This document shows positions 27,880-38,276 of a DNA stretch of 64,000 nucleotides, in pieces. This DNA comes from Vreelandella azerica (lineage in GTDB: Bacteria; Pseudomonadota; Gammaproteobacteria; Pseudomonadales; Halomonadaceae). The position numbers and the translations under genes were made by a program. The stretch spans positions 62,001-126,000 of the forward strand of contig NZ_JABFHI010000006.1 of the NCBI RefSeq assembly GCF_013112225.1. Reading direction: 5' to 3'. The notes under the pieces were generated by a model. It was not told the origin of the DNA. It worked only from the letters and a program-made list of their open reading frames with translations, and made no database searches. How positions within the stretch are numbered: position 1 is the first letter of the stretch; the number at the start of each line of letters is the position of its first letter.

Positions 27880-28656
27880 TTAAGTTCCTTGATCGACATC
27901 GGCACCCGGTGGGTTGCAGGTGCGAGTCAACGCAGCCGTCAGTGCAGCCGGAGTTGCTCCCGTTGCCACCGTTGGGGCACGAAACCCCAATTCTGCCGCT
28001 AGTGTAGCTAAACGGCGACTGGAAACGATTAGCGGTTGGTTCAAGGCTGCCTGATCGCACCATTTTGCCAGATGTTGCAGCTGTTCGCCGCTGGTAACAA
28101 TCAACGCCTGAAAATTTCCTGATTCAAGCCGTGCAATGCCGCTGGGGTCCGGCGGCTGGTAACGTCGCTGATATACGCTGGCGCGGGTCACACGGGCACC
28201 GCGCGCACGTAATGTATCAGCCAATAGATCACGACCGCCCTCACCTGCGACGATTAGTACCTTCTGCTGTTCAACACGCTGCAATGATGGTAACGCGAGT
28301 AAGGCTTCACTGGTATCCTCATTACGATCTGCTTCGGGTACGCGTACCCGTACGCCCAGCTGTTGATGCAATATGTCAGCGGTGCCCCGCCCAACGCAAT
28401 AATAATCAATGCCTACCGGCAGCTGCGGCCAGTAACGATCCAATGCCTGCTCCAGGCAGTGGGCCGCAAACGGGCTGATCACGATAACTTTACAGAACTG
28501 ATCAAAGTCCAGCCAGAGTGAGCGTAATTTAGCCTCTTCAGGCAGCGGCTCCAACCTCAGCGTATCCAGGCGCTGCACGCTGAACCCCCGCCGCCGCAGA
28601 GTTCCAGCCAGTAGCTTGCCACGTTCGCCGGGGCGTAAGATCAGCACGGGAGCCAT
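27880..28656 (-). CDS. hemD: Uroporphyrinogen-III synthase HemD
   Basis: About 258 residues. HemD closes and flips ring D of the linear tetrapyrrole hydroxymethylbilane to give uroporphyrinogen III. Visible family features: [17 protein letters not shown] at the start, [14 protein letters not shown] near 60, and the paired lobes with a TSGEQLQHL motif near 190. The ATG at 28656 forms TGATG with the hemC stop; a GTG one codon earlier is an alternative. HemD sequences diverge a lot, so context with hemC is the main support. Confidence 0.9.
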   Translation of the reverse strand: MAPVLILRPGERGKLLAGTLRRRGFSVQRLDTLRLEPLPEEAKLRSLWLDFDQFCKVIVISPFAAHCLEQALDRYWPQLPVGIDYYCVGRGTADILHQQLGVRVRVPEADRNEDTSEALLALPSLQRVEQQKVLIVAGEGGRDLLADTLRARGARVTRASVYQRRYQPPDPSGIARLESGNFQALIVTSGEQLQHLAKWCDQAALNQPLIVSSRRLATLAAELGFRAPTVATGATPAALTAALTRTCNPPGADVDQGT

Positions 28657-29596
28657 CACTGAGCGCCGTAGACCTCGGCAAGAATATCGCCCGCACCCTG
28701 TTCCAACAACTCCTCGGCGACCCTGATGCCGAGTGCCTCAGGTTCGTGCATGGAGCCTTTACTGTCAGCGCGCAGCACTTCCGTACCTTCCGGGTTGCCG
28801 ACCAGGCCGCGCAGCCACAGGGTTTCGGCGTTTTTGTCGAGCACGGCGTGGCCGCCGATAGGCACCTGGCAACCCCTTCCAGGCGGGTGTTCATGGCGCG
28901 TTCAGCGCGCACCCGGGTAGCGGTGTCCGGGTCATCCAGCGGGGCCAGCAGCGCAATCAACTCAGGGTCGTGCAATCGGCATTCGATACCCAGGGCGCCT
29001 TGGCCACAGGCAGGCAGGCAGATTTCCGGCGGCAATGCCTGGGCAATCCGTGCTTCCAGGCCCAGGCGCTTGAGCCCTGAAGTGGCGAGGATAATGGCAT
29101 CAAACTCACCGTCATCCAGCTTGCCCAGACGGGTCTGAACGTTGCCGCGCAGGTTAAGGATTTCAAGATCCGGGCGGCGTTCACGCAGCTGCAGGCCACG
29201 GCGCAGGCTGGCGGTGCCGATACGCGCGCCTTCTGGTAGCTCATCGACGGTGTGATAGTGATTGGAGACAAAGGCATCGGTAGGGTCAGCGCCTTCCAGA
29301 ATCACCGACAGCCCCAGGCCTTCGGGGAAATGCATCGGCACATCTTTCATGGAATGCACGGCAATATCGGCGCGCCCATCCAGCATGGCTTCTTCGAGTT
29401 CTTTGACGAACAGGCCCTTGCCGCCAATCTTGGAAAGTGGCGTGTCGATTATCTTATCGCCCTTGGTGGAGAGTGCGACCAGCTCGACTTCAAGGCCGGG
29501 GTGGAACGCTATCAGGCGGTCACGTACATGCTCAGCCTGCCACATGGCCAACTGGCTCTTACGCGTGGCGATACGCAGCTTGGTGATGGATTGCAC
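28656..29596 (-). CDS. hemC: Hydroxymethylbilane synthase HemC (frame break)
   Basis: Porphobilinogen deaminase, about 313 residues. Motifs seen: [15 protein letters not shown] near 6-20, [15 protein letters not shown] near 52, [12 protein letters not shown] near 85, [10 protein letters not shown] near 132. The frame breaks in four C at 28873-28876; one added base restores [13 protein letters not shown], whose cysteine holds the dipyrromethane cofactor. I chose the GTG at 29596 because AAGGGAGAATAAC stands just before it; an ATG 7 codons upstream lacks a ribosome site. Divergent from argH. Confidence 0.92.
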
Positions 29597-29765
29597 GTTA
29601 TTCTCCCTTGTCGCCATGACGGCGTATAAAAACGATAATAGCCCTAATCATAAAGCACTCGACAGCCAAGGAAAAATCCCGCTTGCAGACATGCCGCTGA
29701 TCAGGGCGACTCTGGTACACTTTCCGTCAACGATTATTTCAATGTTCAAGCAGGATACTGTTGTC

Positions 29766-31169
29766 ATGAGTCAAACCACCAATCAATCCTGGGGCGGTCG
29801 CTTCAGTGAACCTACCGATGCCTTTGTTGAGCGCTTCACCGCTTCGGTAATCTTTGATCAACGCCTGGCCCATCAGGATATTCAAGGGTCTATCGCGCAT
29901 GCCACCATGCTGGCCCGCATCGGGGTATTAACCGGCGACGAGCGCGAGGCGATTGTTCAGGGGCTGACTGAGATTCGCAGCGAAATCGATAACGGTGAGT
30001 TTGAATGGTCGGTGCCGCTTGAAGATGTGCATATGAACATTGAAGCGCGGCTGACCCAGAAAATCGGCATTATCGGCAAAAAGCTGCATACCGGCCGTTC
30101 ACGCAATGATCAGGTGGCGACGGATATTCGCCTGTTCATGCGCGATGCTGTTGATGTAATTGAAGGCGAACTGATCCGCCTGCGCGAAGGGCTGGTAGAA
30201 CTGGCCGATCGCGAAGCCGACACCATTATGCCCGGCTTTACCCATTTGCAAACTGCGCAGCCGGTTACTTTTGGTCATCACCTGCTGGCCTGGCAGGAAA
30301 TGCTGGCACGTGATCATGAGCGCCTGCTGGATTGTCGCAAACGCATCAATGTGTTGCCGCTGGGAGCTGCCGCCCTGGCCGGTACCACCTACCCGATTGA
30401 TCGCCATATGACCGCTGAGCTGTTGGGTTTCACGCGGCCTGCTGAAAATTCCCTGGATGCGGTGTCGGATCGCGATTTTGCAATTGAGTTCACCAGCGTT
30501 GCCAGCCTGCTGCTGATGCACCTGTCGCGGATGAGCGAAGAGCTGGTGCTATGGACCAGCGCTCAGTTTGATTTTATCGACCTGCCAGATCGCTTCTGCA
30601 CCGGTTCTTCCATCATGCCGCAGAAGAAAAATCCGGATGTACCGGAGCTGGTGCGTGGAAAGACTGGGCGGGTCTACGGCCACCTTATCAGCCTGTTGAC
30701 CCTGATGAAGTCTCAGCCGCTGGCCTACAACAAGGATAACCAGGAAGACAAGGAGCCGCTGTTTGATGCGGTGGATACGGTGCGCGACTGCCTTAAAGCC
30801 TTTGCTGACATGATCCCGGCCATTGAGCCCAAAAAGGCCAACATGTTTGAGGCGGCACGCAAGGGCTTCTCAACGGCAACGGATCTGGCCGATTATCTGG
30901 TGCGCAATGGCGTGGCCTTCCGCGATGCCCATGAAATTGTTGGGCAGTCGGTCGCTTATGGCCTCAAAGAGGAAAAAGACTTGTCGGAAATGAGCCTGGA
31001 AGAGCTGCAACAGTTTTCTGGCAGCATTAACGCTGATGTCTTTGAGGTGCTGACCCTAGAGGGCTCGGTGGCGGCGCGTAACCATATTGGCGGTACCGCA
31101 CCGGATCAGGTTCGCGCCGCCGCGCAGCGGGCGCGGGAAGTGCTGCATACGCTTAAGGATCAGCTGTGA
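29766..31169 (+). CDS. argH: Argininosuccinate lyase ArgH
   Basis: 467 residues, last step of arginine synthesis: argininosuccinate to arginine and fumarate. The signature loop [15 protein letters not shown] near residue 280 carries the catalytic serine; [12 protein letters not shown] near 112 and [13 protein letters not shown] near 160 are complete. The ATG at 29766 follows an AGGA about 12 bases upstream; earlier in-frame starts extend into the hemC start region and were rejected. It overlaps the lptM start by 4 bases (GTGA). Confidence 0.95.
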   Translation: MSQTTNQSWGGRFSEPTDAFVERFTASVIFDQRLAHQDIQGSIAHATMLARIGVLTGDEREAIVQGLTEIRSEIDNGEFEWSVPLEDVHMNIEARLTQKIGIIGKKLHTGRSRNDQVATDIRLFMRDAVDVIEGELIRLREGLVELADREADTIMPGFTHLQTAQPVTFGHHLLAWQEMLARDHERLLDCRKRINVLPLGAAALAGTTYPIDRHMTAELLGFTRPAENSLDAVSDRDFAIEFTSVASLLLMHLSRMSEELVLWTSAQFDFIDLPDRFCTGSSIMPQKKNPDVPELVRGKTGRVYGHLISLLTLMKSQPLAYNKDNQEDKEPLFDAVDTVRDCLKAFADMIPAIEPKKANMFEAARKGFSTATDLADYLVRNGVAFRDAHEIVGQSVAYGLKEEKDLSEMSLEELQQFSGSINADVFEVLTLEGSVAARNHIGGTAPDQVRAAAQRAREVLHTLKDQL

Positions 31170-31317
31170 AAAACGTCGCATAGCACCGCGCTTCATCGGC
31201 GTCGCCTTGGCTGGGCTTTTGGCCAGCCTGTTAATTGCCGGATGTGGCCAGAAAGGGCCACTGCATTTGCCTGAAGCGGATTCAACCGAAGCGCCCGCCG
31301 CCGAGCAGGAGGAATAA
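31166..31317 (+). CDS. lptM: Small lipoprotein LptM (YifL) (frame break)
   Basis: About 50 residues. A GTG start overlaps the argH stop (GTGA). Adding one A to the run 31169-31173 gives the reading [19 protein letters not shown], then the lipobox LLIAGC and the conserved [10 protein letters not shown]. LptM is an outer-membrane lipoprotein that helps the LptD translocon for lipopolysaccharide mature. Its place directly before lysA-dapF mirrors yifL before dapF in Enterobacteria. The stop TAA overlaps the lysA start (TAATG). Confidence 0.85.
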
Positions 31318-32594
31318 TGGATCATTTTAACTATCGCGATGGCGTACTCTACGCCGAAGACGTACCGTTATCGCGGATTGCCGCTGAACACGGCACACCG
31401 TGTTATGTCTACTCCAAGGCGACGCTGGCGCGTCATTTTCGCGCCTATACCGAGGCCTTGGGCGGCCACTCTCATCTGATCTGTTATGCCGTCAAGGCCA
31501 ACTCCAACCTGGCCGTGCTGGGGCTGCTGGCGCGCTTGGGGGCGGGGTTTGATATTGTCTCGATCGGCGAGCTGGAACGCGTGCTGAAAGCCGGTGGTGA
31601 CCCTGCCAAGGTGGTGTTCTCAGGTGTTGCCAAGCAGGCCGACGAGATGGCGCGTGCCTTGGAAGTGGGTATCAAGTGCTTCAATGTTGAATCCCGCCCC
31701 GAGCTTGAGCGCCTGAATGCTGTGGCGGGCGAGCTGGGCAAGCGAGCGCCGGTATCCCTTCGGGTCAACCCGGATGTGGACGCGGGCACGCACCCGTATA
31801 TTTCCACCGGCCTGAAAGACAACAAGTTTGGCATTCCGGTTGATGAGGCGCTGGAGGTCTATGAGCTGGCAGCCAGCCTGCCACACCTTGATGTGGTGGG
31901 CATGGATTGTCATATCGGATCGCAGCTGACCGAAACCGCCCCCTTTATGGATGCCCTGGAGCGGCTGCTGGTGCTGATGGACAGACTGCGTGAGCGTGGT
32001 ATCGAGCTTGACCACCTGGATCTGGGCGGTGGCCTGGGCGTTCCCTATCGGGATGAAAAACCGCCTCAGCCGTTTGATTACGCCAGCCAGCTTCTGTCAC
32101 GTCTTTCCCGCTGGGAAGGTGGCGAAAAACTCACCCTGCTGTTTGAGCCAGGCCGTTCGATTGCGGCCAACGCCGGTGTCATGCTGACCCGGGTTGAATT
32201 CCTTAAACCGGGTGAAACCAAGAACTTTGCTATTGTCGATGCGGCGATGAATGATCTGATTCGCCCGGCGCTCTACCAGGCCTGGCAGGCGATTATCCCG
32301 GTGGATACCCGGGAAGCCCGCGAAAGCGCGCTTTATGATGTAGTGGGTCCAGTCTGTGAAACCAGTGATTTTCTGGGCAAGGAGCGTGAGCTGGCAATTG
32401 CTGAGGGCGACCTGCTGGCGGTGCGTTCCGCCGGTGCCTACGGCTTTGTGATGGCCTCCAACTATAACAGCCGCCCGCGCCCTGCCGAACTGATGGTGGA
32501 TGGCGACGCTTGCCACGTGGTGCGTGCCCGCGAGCGGCTGGAAAGCCTGTGGGAGGGCGAGTCGCTGCTGCCAGGCGGTATTGGAGAAGCCTGA
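31317..32594 (+). CDS. lysA: Diaminopimelate decarboxylase LysA
   Basis: 425 residues, PLP-dependent, makes lysine from meso-diaminopimelate. The PLP lysine lies in [12 protein letters not shown] near residue 60; GVAKQADEM near 100, HIGSQLTE near 198, [11 protein letters not shown] near 240 and [11 protein letters not shown] near 275 are complete. Starts inside the lptM stop codon and ends in a TGATG overlap with dapF, so lptM-lysA-dapF are probably translated together. Confidence 0.96.
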   Translation: MDHFNYRDGVLYAEDVPLSRIAAEHGTPCYVYSKATLARHFRAYTEALGGHSHLICYAVKANSNLAVLGLLARLGAGFDIVSIGELERVLKAGGDPAKVVFSGVAKQADEMARALEVGIKCFNVESRPELERLNAVAGELGKRAPVSLRVNPDVDAGTHPYISTGLKDNKFGIPVDEALEVYELAASLPHLDVVGMDCHIGSQLTETAPFMDALERLLVLMDRLRERGIELDHLDLGGGLGVPYRDEKPPQPFDYASQLLSRLSRWEGGEKLTLLFEPGRSIAANAGVMLTRVEFLKPGETKNFAIVDAAMNDLIRPALYQAWQAIIPVDTREARESALYDVVGPVCETSDFLGKERELAIAEGDLLAVRSAGAYGFVMASNYNSRPRPAELMVDGDACHVVRARERLESLWEGESLLPGGIGEA

Positions 32595-33427
32595 TGCTGT
32601 TACACTTTACGAAAATGCACGGCCTGGGCAATGACTTTGTCATGGTGGATCTGGTGACCCAGCGGGCACGCATCACGCCTGCCCATATCTGCCAGCTGGC
32701 AGACCGGCGCTTTGGTATCGGCTTCGATCAGTTACTGATCGTTGAACCCCCACGGGATCCAACAATGGATTTCCGCTATCGTATTTTTAATGCCGATGGC
32801 AGCGAAGTGGAAAACTGTGGGAACGGTGCACGCTGCTTTGCGCGCTTCGTACGTGATCAGCGCCTGACCCACAAGCGCGATATTCACGTCGAAACCGCTG
32901 GTGGGCCGCTGGTTCTCAAGGTACAGCATGACGGCATGGTGCGCGTTGATATGGGGCGTCCACGCTTCTCGCCCGCAGGCGTGCCCTTTGAGGCAGCAGG
33001 AGACCAGCCGCTACACACCTTGCAAGTTGGCGAGGAAACCCTGTCGATCAGCGTGGTGTCCATGGGCAACCCCCATGCGGTGCTGCAGGTCGACGATGTG
33101 GAGTCAGCGCCGGTTGAGCGCCTTGGCCCGGCAATTGAGGCGCATCCACGTTTTCCCCGTAAGGTGAATGCTGGTTTTATGCAGGTGGTCTCACCCAGCC
33201 GGATTCGCCTGCGGGTGTTCGAACGTGGCAGCGGTGAGACCCTGGCCTGCGGTACGGGCGCCTGCGCGGCGGTTGCCAGTGGTATTCGCCAGGGGTTATT
33301 GAAAAGCCCAGTGACGGTTGAGCTACCCGGCGGCGAACTGTCGATTGAATGGCCCGACCCCGAGGCTGCCTTGATCATGGTCGGGCCAGCGACTCGGGTA
33401 TTTGATGGGCGTGTTGTGCTTAATTGA
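32594..33427 (+). CDS. dapF: Diaminopimelate epimerase DapF
   Basis: 277 residues. Converts LL- to meso-diaminopimelate for lysine and peptidoglycan. Both catalytic cysteines are visible: [13 protein letters not shown] near 75 and [13 protein letters not shown] near 218. The start [10 protein letters not shown] is typical. ATG lies in the lysA stop (TGATG). About 50 bases follow before the DUF484 gene. Confidence 0.97.
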   Translation: MLLHFTKMHGLGNDFVMVDLVTQRARITPAHICQLADRRFGIGFDQLLIVEPPRDPTMDFRYRIFNADGSEVENCGNGARCFARFVRDQRLTHKRDIHVETAGGPLVLKVQHDGMVRVDMGRPRFSPAGVPFEAAGDQPLHTLQVGEETLSISVVSMGNPHAVLQVDDVESAPVERLGPAIEAHPRFPRKVNAGFMQVVSPSRIRLRVFERGSGETLACGTGACAAVASGIRQGLLKSPVTVELPGGELSIEWPDPEAALIMVGPATRVFDGRVVLN

Positions 33428-33477
33428 GCCCAGCGCTGCTGCTCTATAATTGCAATGGATAGGAATGGAGAACGGTG

Positions 33478-34190
33478 ATGTCTCAAGCCCCTGAACCGCG
33501 CAAGACGTTTGACCCTGAACAGGTAGCGTTCTGGTTGGCCCGCCATCCCGATTTTTTGTGGGCCGAGAAGGCCTGTTGCAGCAGCTCAAGGTGCCTCACC
33601 CCAATATCAACGGGGCGGCGGTGTCGCTGTTGGAGCGTCTGGTAGTGGATCTGCGTCATCGCGCCGAATCCGCCGAAGGGCGGCTGGAGCAGCTGCTGGA
33701 CACTGCTCGGCATACAGAAACCCAGTACCGCCGCCTGCGTGAAACCCTGCTGGCGCTGGTGGATGCCCAGGATCGCGACATGCTCGCCCAAGCGCTGGCG
33801 ACCCAGATGAGCGAGCGCTTTGCGACACCGGCGCTGGCGCTGTGGTGCCCAGCGACGCTCAGCGATGCGGAGCCCACCCCGCCGCAGCCACCTCGCCACG
33901 TACTGGATCAACATGCTAGTACGCGGTTAGCGGCGTTGCTTGATGGCCGCACCAGCCGTTGCGCCAAGCTGGGCGTCAGCGACTGGAAGTGCCTGCTGCC
34001 GCATGTGGCCGCGCCTAAAAAGGCCGGCTCCTGCGCGGTTACTCGGCTGAGTGCGGGCGAGCCGCTTGGCTATCTGCTGCTGGCAAGCCCCGACCCGGAA
34101 CAGTATCGCGCCAGTATGGACACTCTGTTCACCGAGTATCTTGGGGATATCACCGCCCGCTTACTGGTGCGCCTGGGGCCTGGCAACTGA
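33478..34190 (+). CDS. DUF484 family protein (frame break)
   Basis: About 237 residues. The usual DUF484 pattern is visible: FWLARHPDFFVGREGLLQQLKVPHP, then a coiled-coil like region RLVVDLRHRAESAEGRLEQLL and a GAF-like C-terminal domain. The frame breaks at six T (33552-33557) in DF-F; one added T joins the halves. ATG at 33478 is preceded by GGAGAACGGTG. In E. coli the equivalent slot between dapF and xerC holds yigA, of the same family; its role is not known. Confidence 0.87.
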
Positions 34191-34213
34191 AGCGCTTACT
34201 CACAGGAGATGAT

Positions 34214-35131
34214 GTGACGGCATTGAACGCCCAGGTGGCCGCCTTTCTGGCATCACTGGCCCAGCATGCCAGCCCGGCGACGCTGGATGCCTACCGTCGT
34301 GATCTGGCAGCGCTAGAGGCGTTTGCCCAAGCGCAGGGCATTGATGACGCCGCGCAATTGACTATGGCCAACCTGCGCGCCTTTCTGTCCAGCGAGCGCA
34401 GCCGCGGCTTGGCTGCGCGCAGCCTGGCTCGGCGACGCGCAGCGCTATCACGTTTTGCTGAGGATTGTGTGACGCAGGGTATTCTGGCCGATAACCCGGT
34501 GACCTTGCTGCGCACTCCCAAGGCGCCCAGCCACCTGCCGCGCCCGCTGGATGTTGATGTGCTGGCTCGCTTTCTGGATACGCCCCATGATCAATCGCCG
34601 CTGGCCTATCGTGATCAGGCAATGCTGGAGTTACTGTATTCCAGCGGCTTGCGCCTGGCGGAGCTGGCCGCACTTGATCTGGATGATCTGGAAACTCAAC
34701 GCGTACGGGTGATGGGTAAAGGGGCCAAGCCGCGCCAAGTGCCGGTAGGGCGGCGCGCCCAGGCGGCACTGGCCGCTTGGCAGCCGCACCGCTCCTTGCT
34801 GGCCAACGCCGATGAAACGGCTCTTTTTGTCGGTCAGCGCGGGCAGCGGTTGGGGCACAGGGCGATTCAGAAACGACTGGCGCAGTTGGCCGTCACGCGT
34901 GGCTTGCCTGAGCACCTGCATCCGCACCGGTTGCGCCATTCCTTCGCCAGCCATCTGCTCGAATCCAGTCAGGATCTGCGCGCTGTGCAGGAACTGCTCG
35001 GCCACGCCAACCTGTCCACCACCCAGGTGTACACCCGGCTGGATTGGCAGCACCTGGCCGCCAGCTATGATGCCGCGCATCCGCGTGCCCGTCGTCACAC
35101 CACGCCCCCTGATACTCCTTCTGAGGCATAA
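34214..35131 (+). CDS. xerC: Site-specific tyrosine recombinase XerC
   Basis: 305 residues. With XerD it resolves chromosome dimers at dif. Catalytic residues visible: R in SSGLRLAELA near 150, K in MGKGAKPRQ near 172, H-x-x-R in HPHRLRHSFASHLL near 238, H in LLGHANLSTTQ near 263 and Y in VYTRLDW near 273. GTG start at 34214 with CAGGAG upstream. It lies between DUF484 and yigB as in Enterobacteria. Confidence 0.96.
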   Translation: MTALNAQVAAFLASLAQHASPATLDAYRRDLAALEAFAQAQGIDDAAQLTMANLRAFLSSERSRGLAARSLARRRAALSRFAEDCVTQGILADNPVTLLRTPKAPSHLPRPLDVDVLARFLDTPHDQSPLAYRDQAMLELLYSSGLRLAELAALDLDDLETQRVRVMGKGAKPRQVPVGRRAQAALAAWQPHRSLLANADETALFVGQRGQRLGHRAIQKRLAQLAVTRGLPEHLHPHRLRHSFASHLLESSQDLRAVQELLGHANLSTTQVYTRLDWQHLAASYDAAHPRARRHTTPPDTPSEA

Positions 35132-35133
35132 GC

Positions 35134-35865
35134 ATGTTGCAAGCAATCACCTTTGATCTGGATGACACTCTGTGGGACAACCACGGCGTCATGGCGCGCA
35201 CTGAAGAAGGGCACTACCGCTGGCTGCTGGAGACCCTGGAAAACTGGCTGGCCGCGCGCCAAGCAGCACCATTGGGGTTAAACTACGCAGAAGGGTTGGC
35301 GGATTATCTGGCCCGTCGCCAGCAGCTGGTAACTGAGGTGCCAGAGCGGCGCGGTGATTTTACCTGGCTGCGCCTGCGTGCTCTGGAAGCCCAGCTGGAG
35401 GCCAGTGGGCTTGCACGCAGTACTGCCCTGATGTGGGCGGCAGCGGCAATGAACGAATTCCACCGTTTGCGGGTTCAGGTGTCCCCGCACCCGGAAGTCG
35501 CCCCCTTGCTAAGCACTCTGCGTCAGCGTTATCGGCTGGCCGCCATCACTAATGGTAATATTCATTTACAACGTCAGCCGCTGGCGGAGTACTTCCCCGT
35601 CGCCATTGCTGCCGGTGAGTTGCTGGCTCCCAAGCCTGACCCCAAGCCTTTTTTGACCGCGCTTGAGCGGCTTGGCGTAGCCCCCGAGCAGGCGCTGCAT
35701 GTTGGCGATTCCTGGGAGGAGGATGTGCTGCCCGCCCAGCGGCTGGGGATGCATGCCGTCTGGGTCAGTGAAAGTGGCGATCAGGCGCTGCCAGAGCGGG
35801 TCGAGCGGATTGCTCACGTAAGAGAGTTGGCGGAGCTTTTGGCCTGGCTTGAAAAACGTCGCTGA
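35134..35865 (+). CDS. yigB: HAD-family hydrolase, YigB-like
   Basis: 243 residues. Motif I FDLDDTLWDN at residue 7, cap domain about 17-95, motif II ITNGNIH near 135, motif III K in PKPDPKPF near 170, motif IV VGDSWEEDV near 192. E. coli YigB dephosphorylates FMN and other small phosphates. It follows xerC by 2 bases, as in E. coli. Identity relies on sequence and gene order. Confidence 0.9.
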   Translation: MLQAITFDLDDTLWDNHGVMARTEEGHYRWLLETLENWLAARQAAPLGLNYAEGLADYLARRQQLVTEVPERRGDFTWLRLRALEAQLEASGLARSTALMWAAAAMNEFHRLRVQVSPHPEVAPLLSTLRQRYRLAAITNGNIHLQRQPLAEYFPVAIAAGELLAPKPDPKPFLTALERLGVAPEQALHVGDSWEEDVLPAQRLGMHAVWVSESGDQALPERVERIAHVRELAELLAWLEKRR

Positions 35866-35874
35866 CAACAGGGT

Positions 35875-36521
35875 TCATACGTCTTTGGGGAGAGCCAGCC
35901 ACTGATCCAGGCGCTGAGAAAGCGTTGTTATGCCGTCTTTTTCAGCGCTGAAAAAAGCTGCACAGATACCAGGTCTTCCCATTCACGCAGCTGCGAGCGA
36001 ACTTTTTGCAGTGACGCATTGGCGGGGCCTTTCTTCAGCTTATCGGCTTTTGTCAGTAGAATATGTACCGGCATGTCACGTTTGTCGGCAAACCCCAGCA
36101 TCATCTGGTCGAACTCGGTTAATGGATGACGGACATCCATCAAGAGAACCAGTCCGCGCAGGGTGTTACGCCCGCGTAAATAATCAGCCAGGTGGTGCTG
36201 CCATTCCAGCTTGACGGCCTCAGGTACCTTGGCGTATCCATAACCGGGTAGGTCGACCAGCCGCTGGGAAGTCCCGTTCATTAGGCCGAAGTAGTTGATC
36301 AGCTGGGTACGGCCGGGCGTCCGAGAGGTTCTGGCCAGTGCTTTTTGCTGGGTAAGTGCGTTGATTGCACTTGATTTTCCGGCATTCGACCGGCCTGCAA
36401 AAGCAACTTCAGTGCCACTGTCTTCAGGGCATTGGGCCAGGGTCGGGGCACTGGTTAAAAAGCGCGCAGTGGTATAGTTAAGAGCCGGAAAAGAAGCGGG
36501 TGATTCAGTCATCGGTGACAT
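35875..36521 (-). CDS. engB: Ribosome-biogenesis GTPase EngB (YihA) (frame break)
   Basis: About 215 residues. G1 is GRSNAGKSS near 43, G3 is DLPGYG near 88 and G4 is TKADKL near 158. The frame breaks at five T (35938-35942); one added base gives [23 protein letters not shown] in place of a premature stop after SALKKTA. EngB is needed for 50S subunit assembly. It is divergent from cytochrome c4 and convergent with yigB. Confidence 0.92.
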
Positions 36522-36627
36522 CCTGGCGAAAACAAAGCGCTAAAAAGCGCCATGAAGCATAACATGAGCACGAAAATTACCCCTAAAGCAGGTCAGGACT
36601 TGCATTCCCGCCGCTGGGGTGATTCGT

Positions 36628-36819
36628 TATAATACGGTTTGTTTATATCTGCGACCTAGGGCGCTAGTGTACCATTGCGCTCTAACCGCCAGCGACAATT
36701 CAGCCAGTGTCTTATCGCCTGATTGTCGCGGCAGACAGAGCTGACCCTGGTAGTGTGCTGAACCCGGGCAGCGCCCGGGGTGCGTACCAGTCACCAACTA
36801 ACGGCATAGTGGAATAGCA
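36628..36819 (+). promoter_or_regulatory. Promoter -10 and structured leader before cytochrome c4
   Basis: A perfect TATAAT -10 box lies at 36628-36633. Three hairpins can form between it and the cytochrome gene: TAGGGCGC with GCGCTCTA (36657-36684), GCGACAAT with ATTGTCGC (36692-36729) and CCCGGGC with GCCCGGG (36763-36779). None is followed by a T run, so they are not simple terminators. A regulated leader or a small RNA are both possible; evidence is structure only. Confidence 0.5.
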
Positions 36820-37449
36820 ATGAGAAAGTTACTGGCAGGCCTAGCAATTACCATGGGTGCCGTTGGCACCGTCCAAGCCCAATCACAGGATTTACAGGTT
36901 AACGCTGACCCGAACGCCGGCCGTGAAATGGCCGCAAGCTGTGCGGCATGTCACGGCCAGCAAGGTATCAGTATGGTAGGTGCCTTCCCTAACCAGGCGG
37001 GCCAACAAATGTCTTATCTGGCCAAGCAGATTATGGATATTCGCGATGGTCGTCGTGAAGTCGCCCAGATGGCAGGTCAGGTCGATGACTTTTCTGATCA
37101 GGATGCCTGGGATGTCGCCGCCTACTTCGCCAATATGGATCCCAACGTTGGCCAGGCTGTAGATGACGCCGAGCTGCTGGAGCGTGGCGAGAATCTTTAT
37201 CGTGCAGGCGATATAGGCAAAGGCATCCCAGCATGTACGGCGTGTCACTCGCCAACGGGCCAAGGTCTTGGTACAGCCGTTTATCCGGCGCTTTCCGGCC
37301 AGCATGCCGAATACACGGTCTCGACTCTGCAGGATTTTGCGGCTGGCATCCGCCACAATGACCCGAATGCCATCATGCGTGATATCGCCTCCAAGATGAG
37401 CGACCGCGACATGGAAGCCGTGGCTAACTATGTGCTGGGTCTACACTAA
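36820..37449 (+). CDS. Diheme cytochrome c4
   Basis: 209 residues with a signal peptide ending near AQAQS. Two CXXCH heme sites are present: CAACH at residues 41-45 and CTACH near 139-143, each in a cytochrome c fold. Cytochrome c4 carries electrons to terminal oxidases in the periplasm. The linkage engB - cytochrome c4 - dsbA - exonuclease-family gene is a familiar gamma gene order. A strong hairpin terminator follows 60 bases after the stop. Confidence 0.93.
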   Translation: MRKLLAGLAITMGAVGTVQAQSQDLQVNADPNAGREMAASCAACHGQQGISMVGAFPNQAGQQMSYLAKQIMDIRDGRREVAQMAGQVDDFSDQDAWDVAAYFANMDPNVGQAVDDAELLERGENLYRAGDIGKGIPACTACHSPTGQGLGTAVYPALSGQHAEYTVSTLQDFAAGIRHNDPNAIMRDIASKMSDRDMEAVANYVLGLH

Positions 37450-37509
37450 CGATTCTACGCAATAACGGATTAGCCAGCGCGCTCTTCAAGAATACGGGCG
37501 ATCAGAAGT

Positions 37510-37543
37510 GAACCATAAGACTGCCGAAGCGGTCTTATGGTTC
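37510..37543 (+). terminator. Hairpin terminator after cytochrome c4
   Basis: A 12-base perfect stem GAACCATAAGAC with GTCTTATGGTTC around a 10-base loop, followed by GTTGTGTTTG. The T run is short, so termination is likely but not certain. Confidence 0.75.
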
Positions 37544-37589
37544 GTTGTGTTTGTAGGTTTATCGGTCATTTGCTGAGTGGAGAAAATTG

Positions 37590-38223
37590 ATGATGCTAAA
37601 AGCGCTGATGGTAGCGGCGACGGGGCTGGTCTTTTCAACGGTGGCAGGTGCTCAGGAACTGGTGGAAGGCCAGCACTATGAGCGCCTGGAAACGCCGGTG
37701 GAAACCGTCGTGGAAGAGGGGCAGATCGAGGTCACCGAAGCCTTCTGGTTCGGCTGCCCGCATTGCTATCGCCTGCAGTCATCCGTCACCGAGTGGTATG
37801 AAACCCTTGAAGATGACGTAAGCGTGGTCAAGATGCCGGCCACCATGGGGGCGACTGGAACACGCATGCCACCGCGTTTTATGCGGCTGAACAGCTTGGC
37901 ATTGAAGATGACCTGCATGCTGATTTCTTCACAGCCATCCACGAGGACGGCCAGTCCCTGAACGATACTGATGATCTGGCGGCCTTTTTGCCAACTATGG
38001 CGTCAGTGAAGAGGAAGCGCGTGACGCCCTGACCTCCTTTGGTGTACGCAGTGACGTCAGCCGCGCTCATAGCCGTATGCGTGATATGCAGCTGATGGGA
38101 GTGCCAGCGCTGATTATTGATGGCCAGTACCTGGTATCGCCGGGCAGTGCGGGTAGCCTGGATAACATGCCCCAGATTGCTTATACTTTGATTGCCCGTA
38201 TTCGTGAAGAGCGCGCCGAGTGA
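37590..38223 (+). CDS. dsbA: Thiol:disulfide interchange protein DsbA (two frame breaks)
   Basis: About 211 residues. DsbA adds disulfides to periplasmic proteins. The signal peptide ends near VAGAQ, and the active site FWFGCPHCY has CPHC at about 56-59. A first break in the G run 37847-37851 gives MGGDWNTHATAFYA once repaired, and a second in five T (37985-37989) gives AAFFANYGVSEEEA. The end has VGVPALI-like (MGVPALIIDGQYLV) cis-proline loop. GGAG precedes the ATG at 37590. With cytochrome c4 it suggests a cytochrome maturation setting. Confidence 0.92.
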
Positions 38224-38276
38224 TTGAGTCTCTATGACCGAGCAAGTAAGACGTTCTTAACGGAGTACCTGCCCAC

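Noticed and set aside
36763..36779. GC-only stem as a terminator before cytochrome c4
   Set aside because: It has no T run and stands 41 bases before the start, so it is treated as leader structure.
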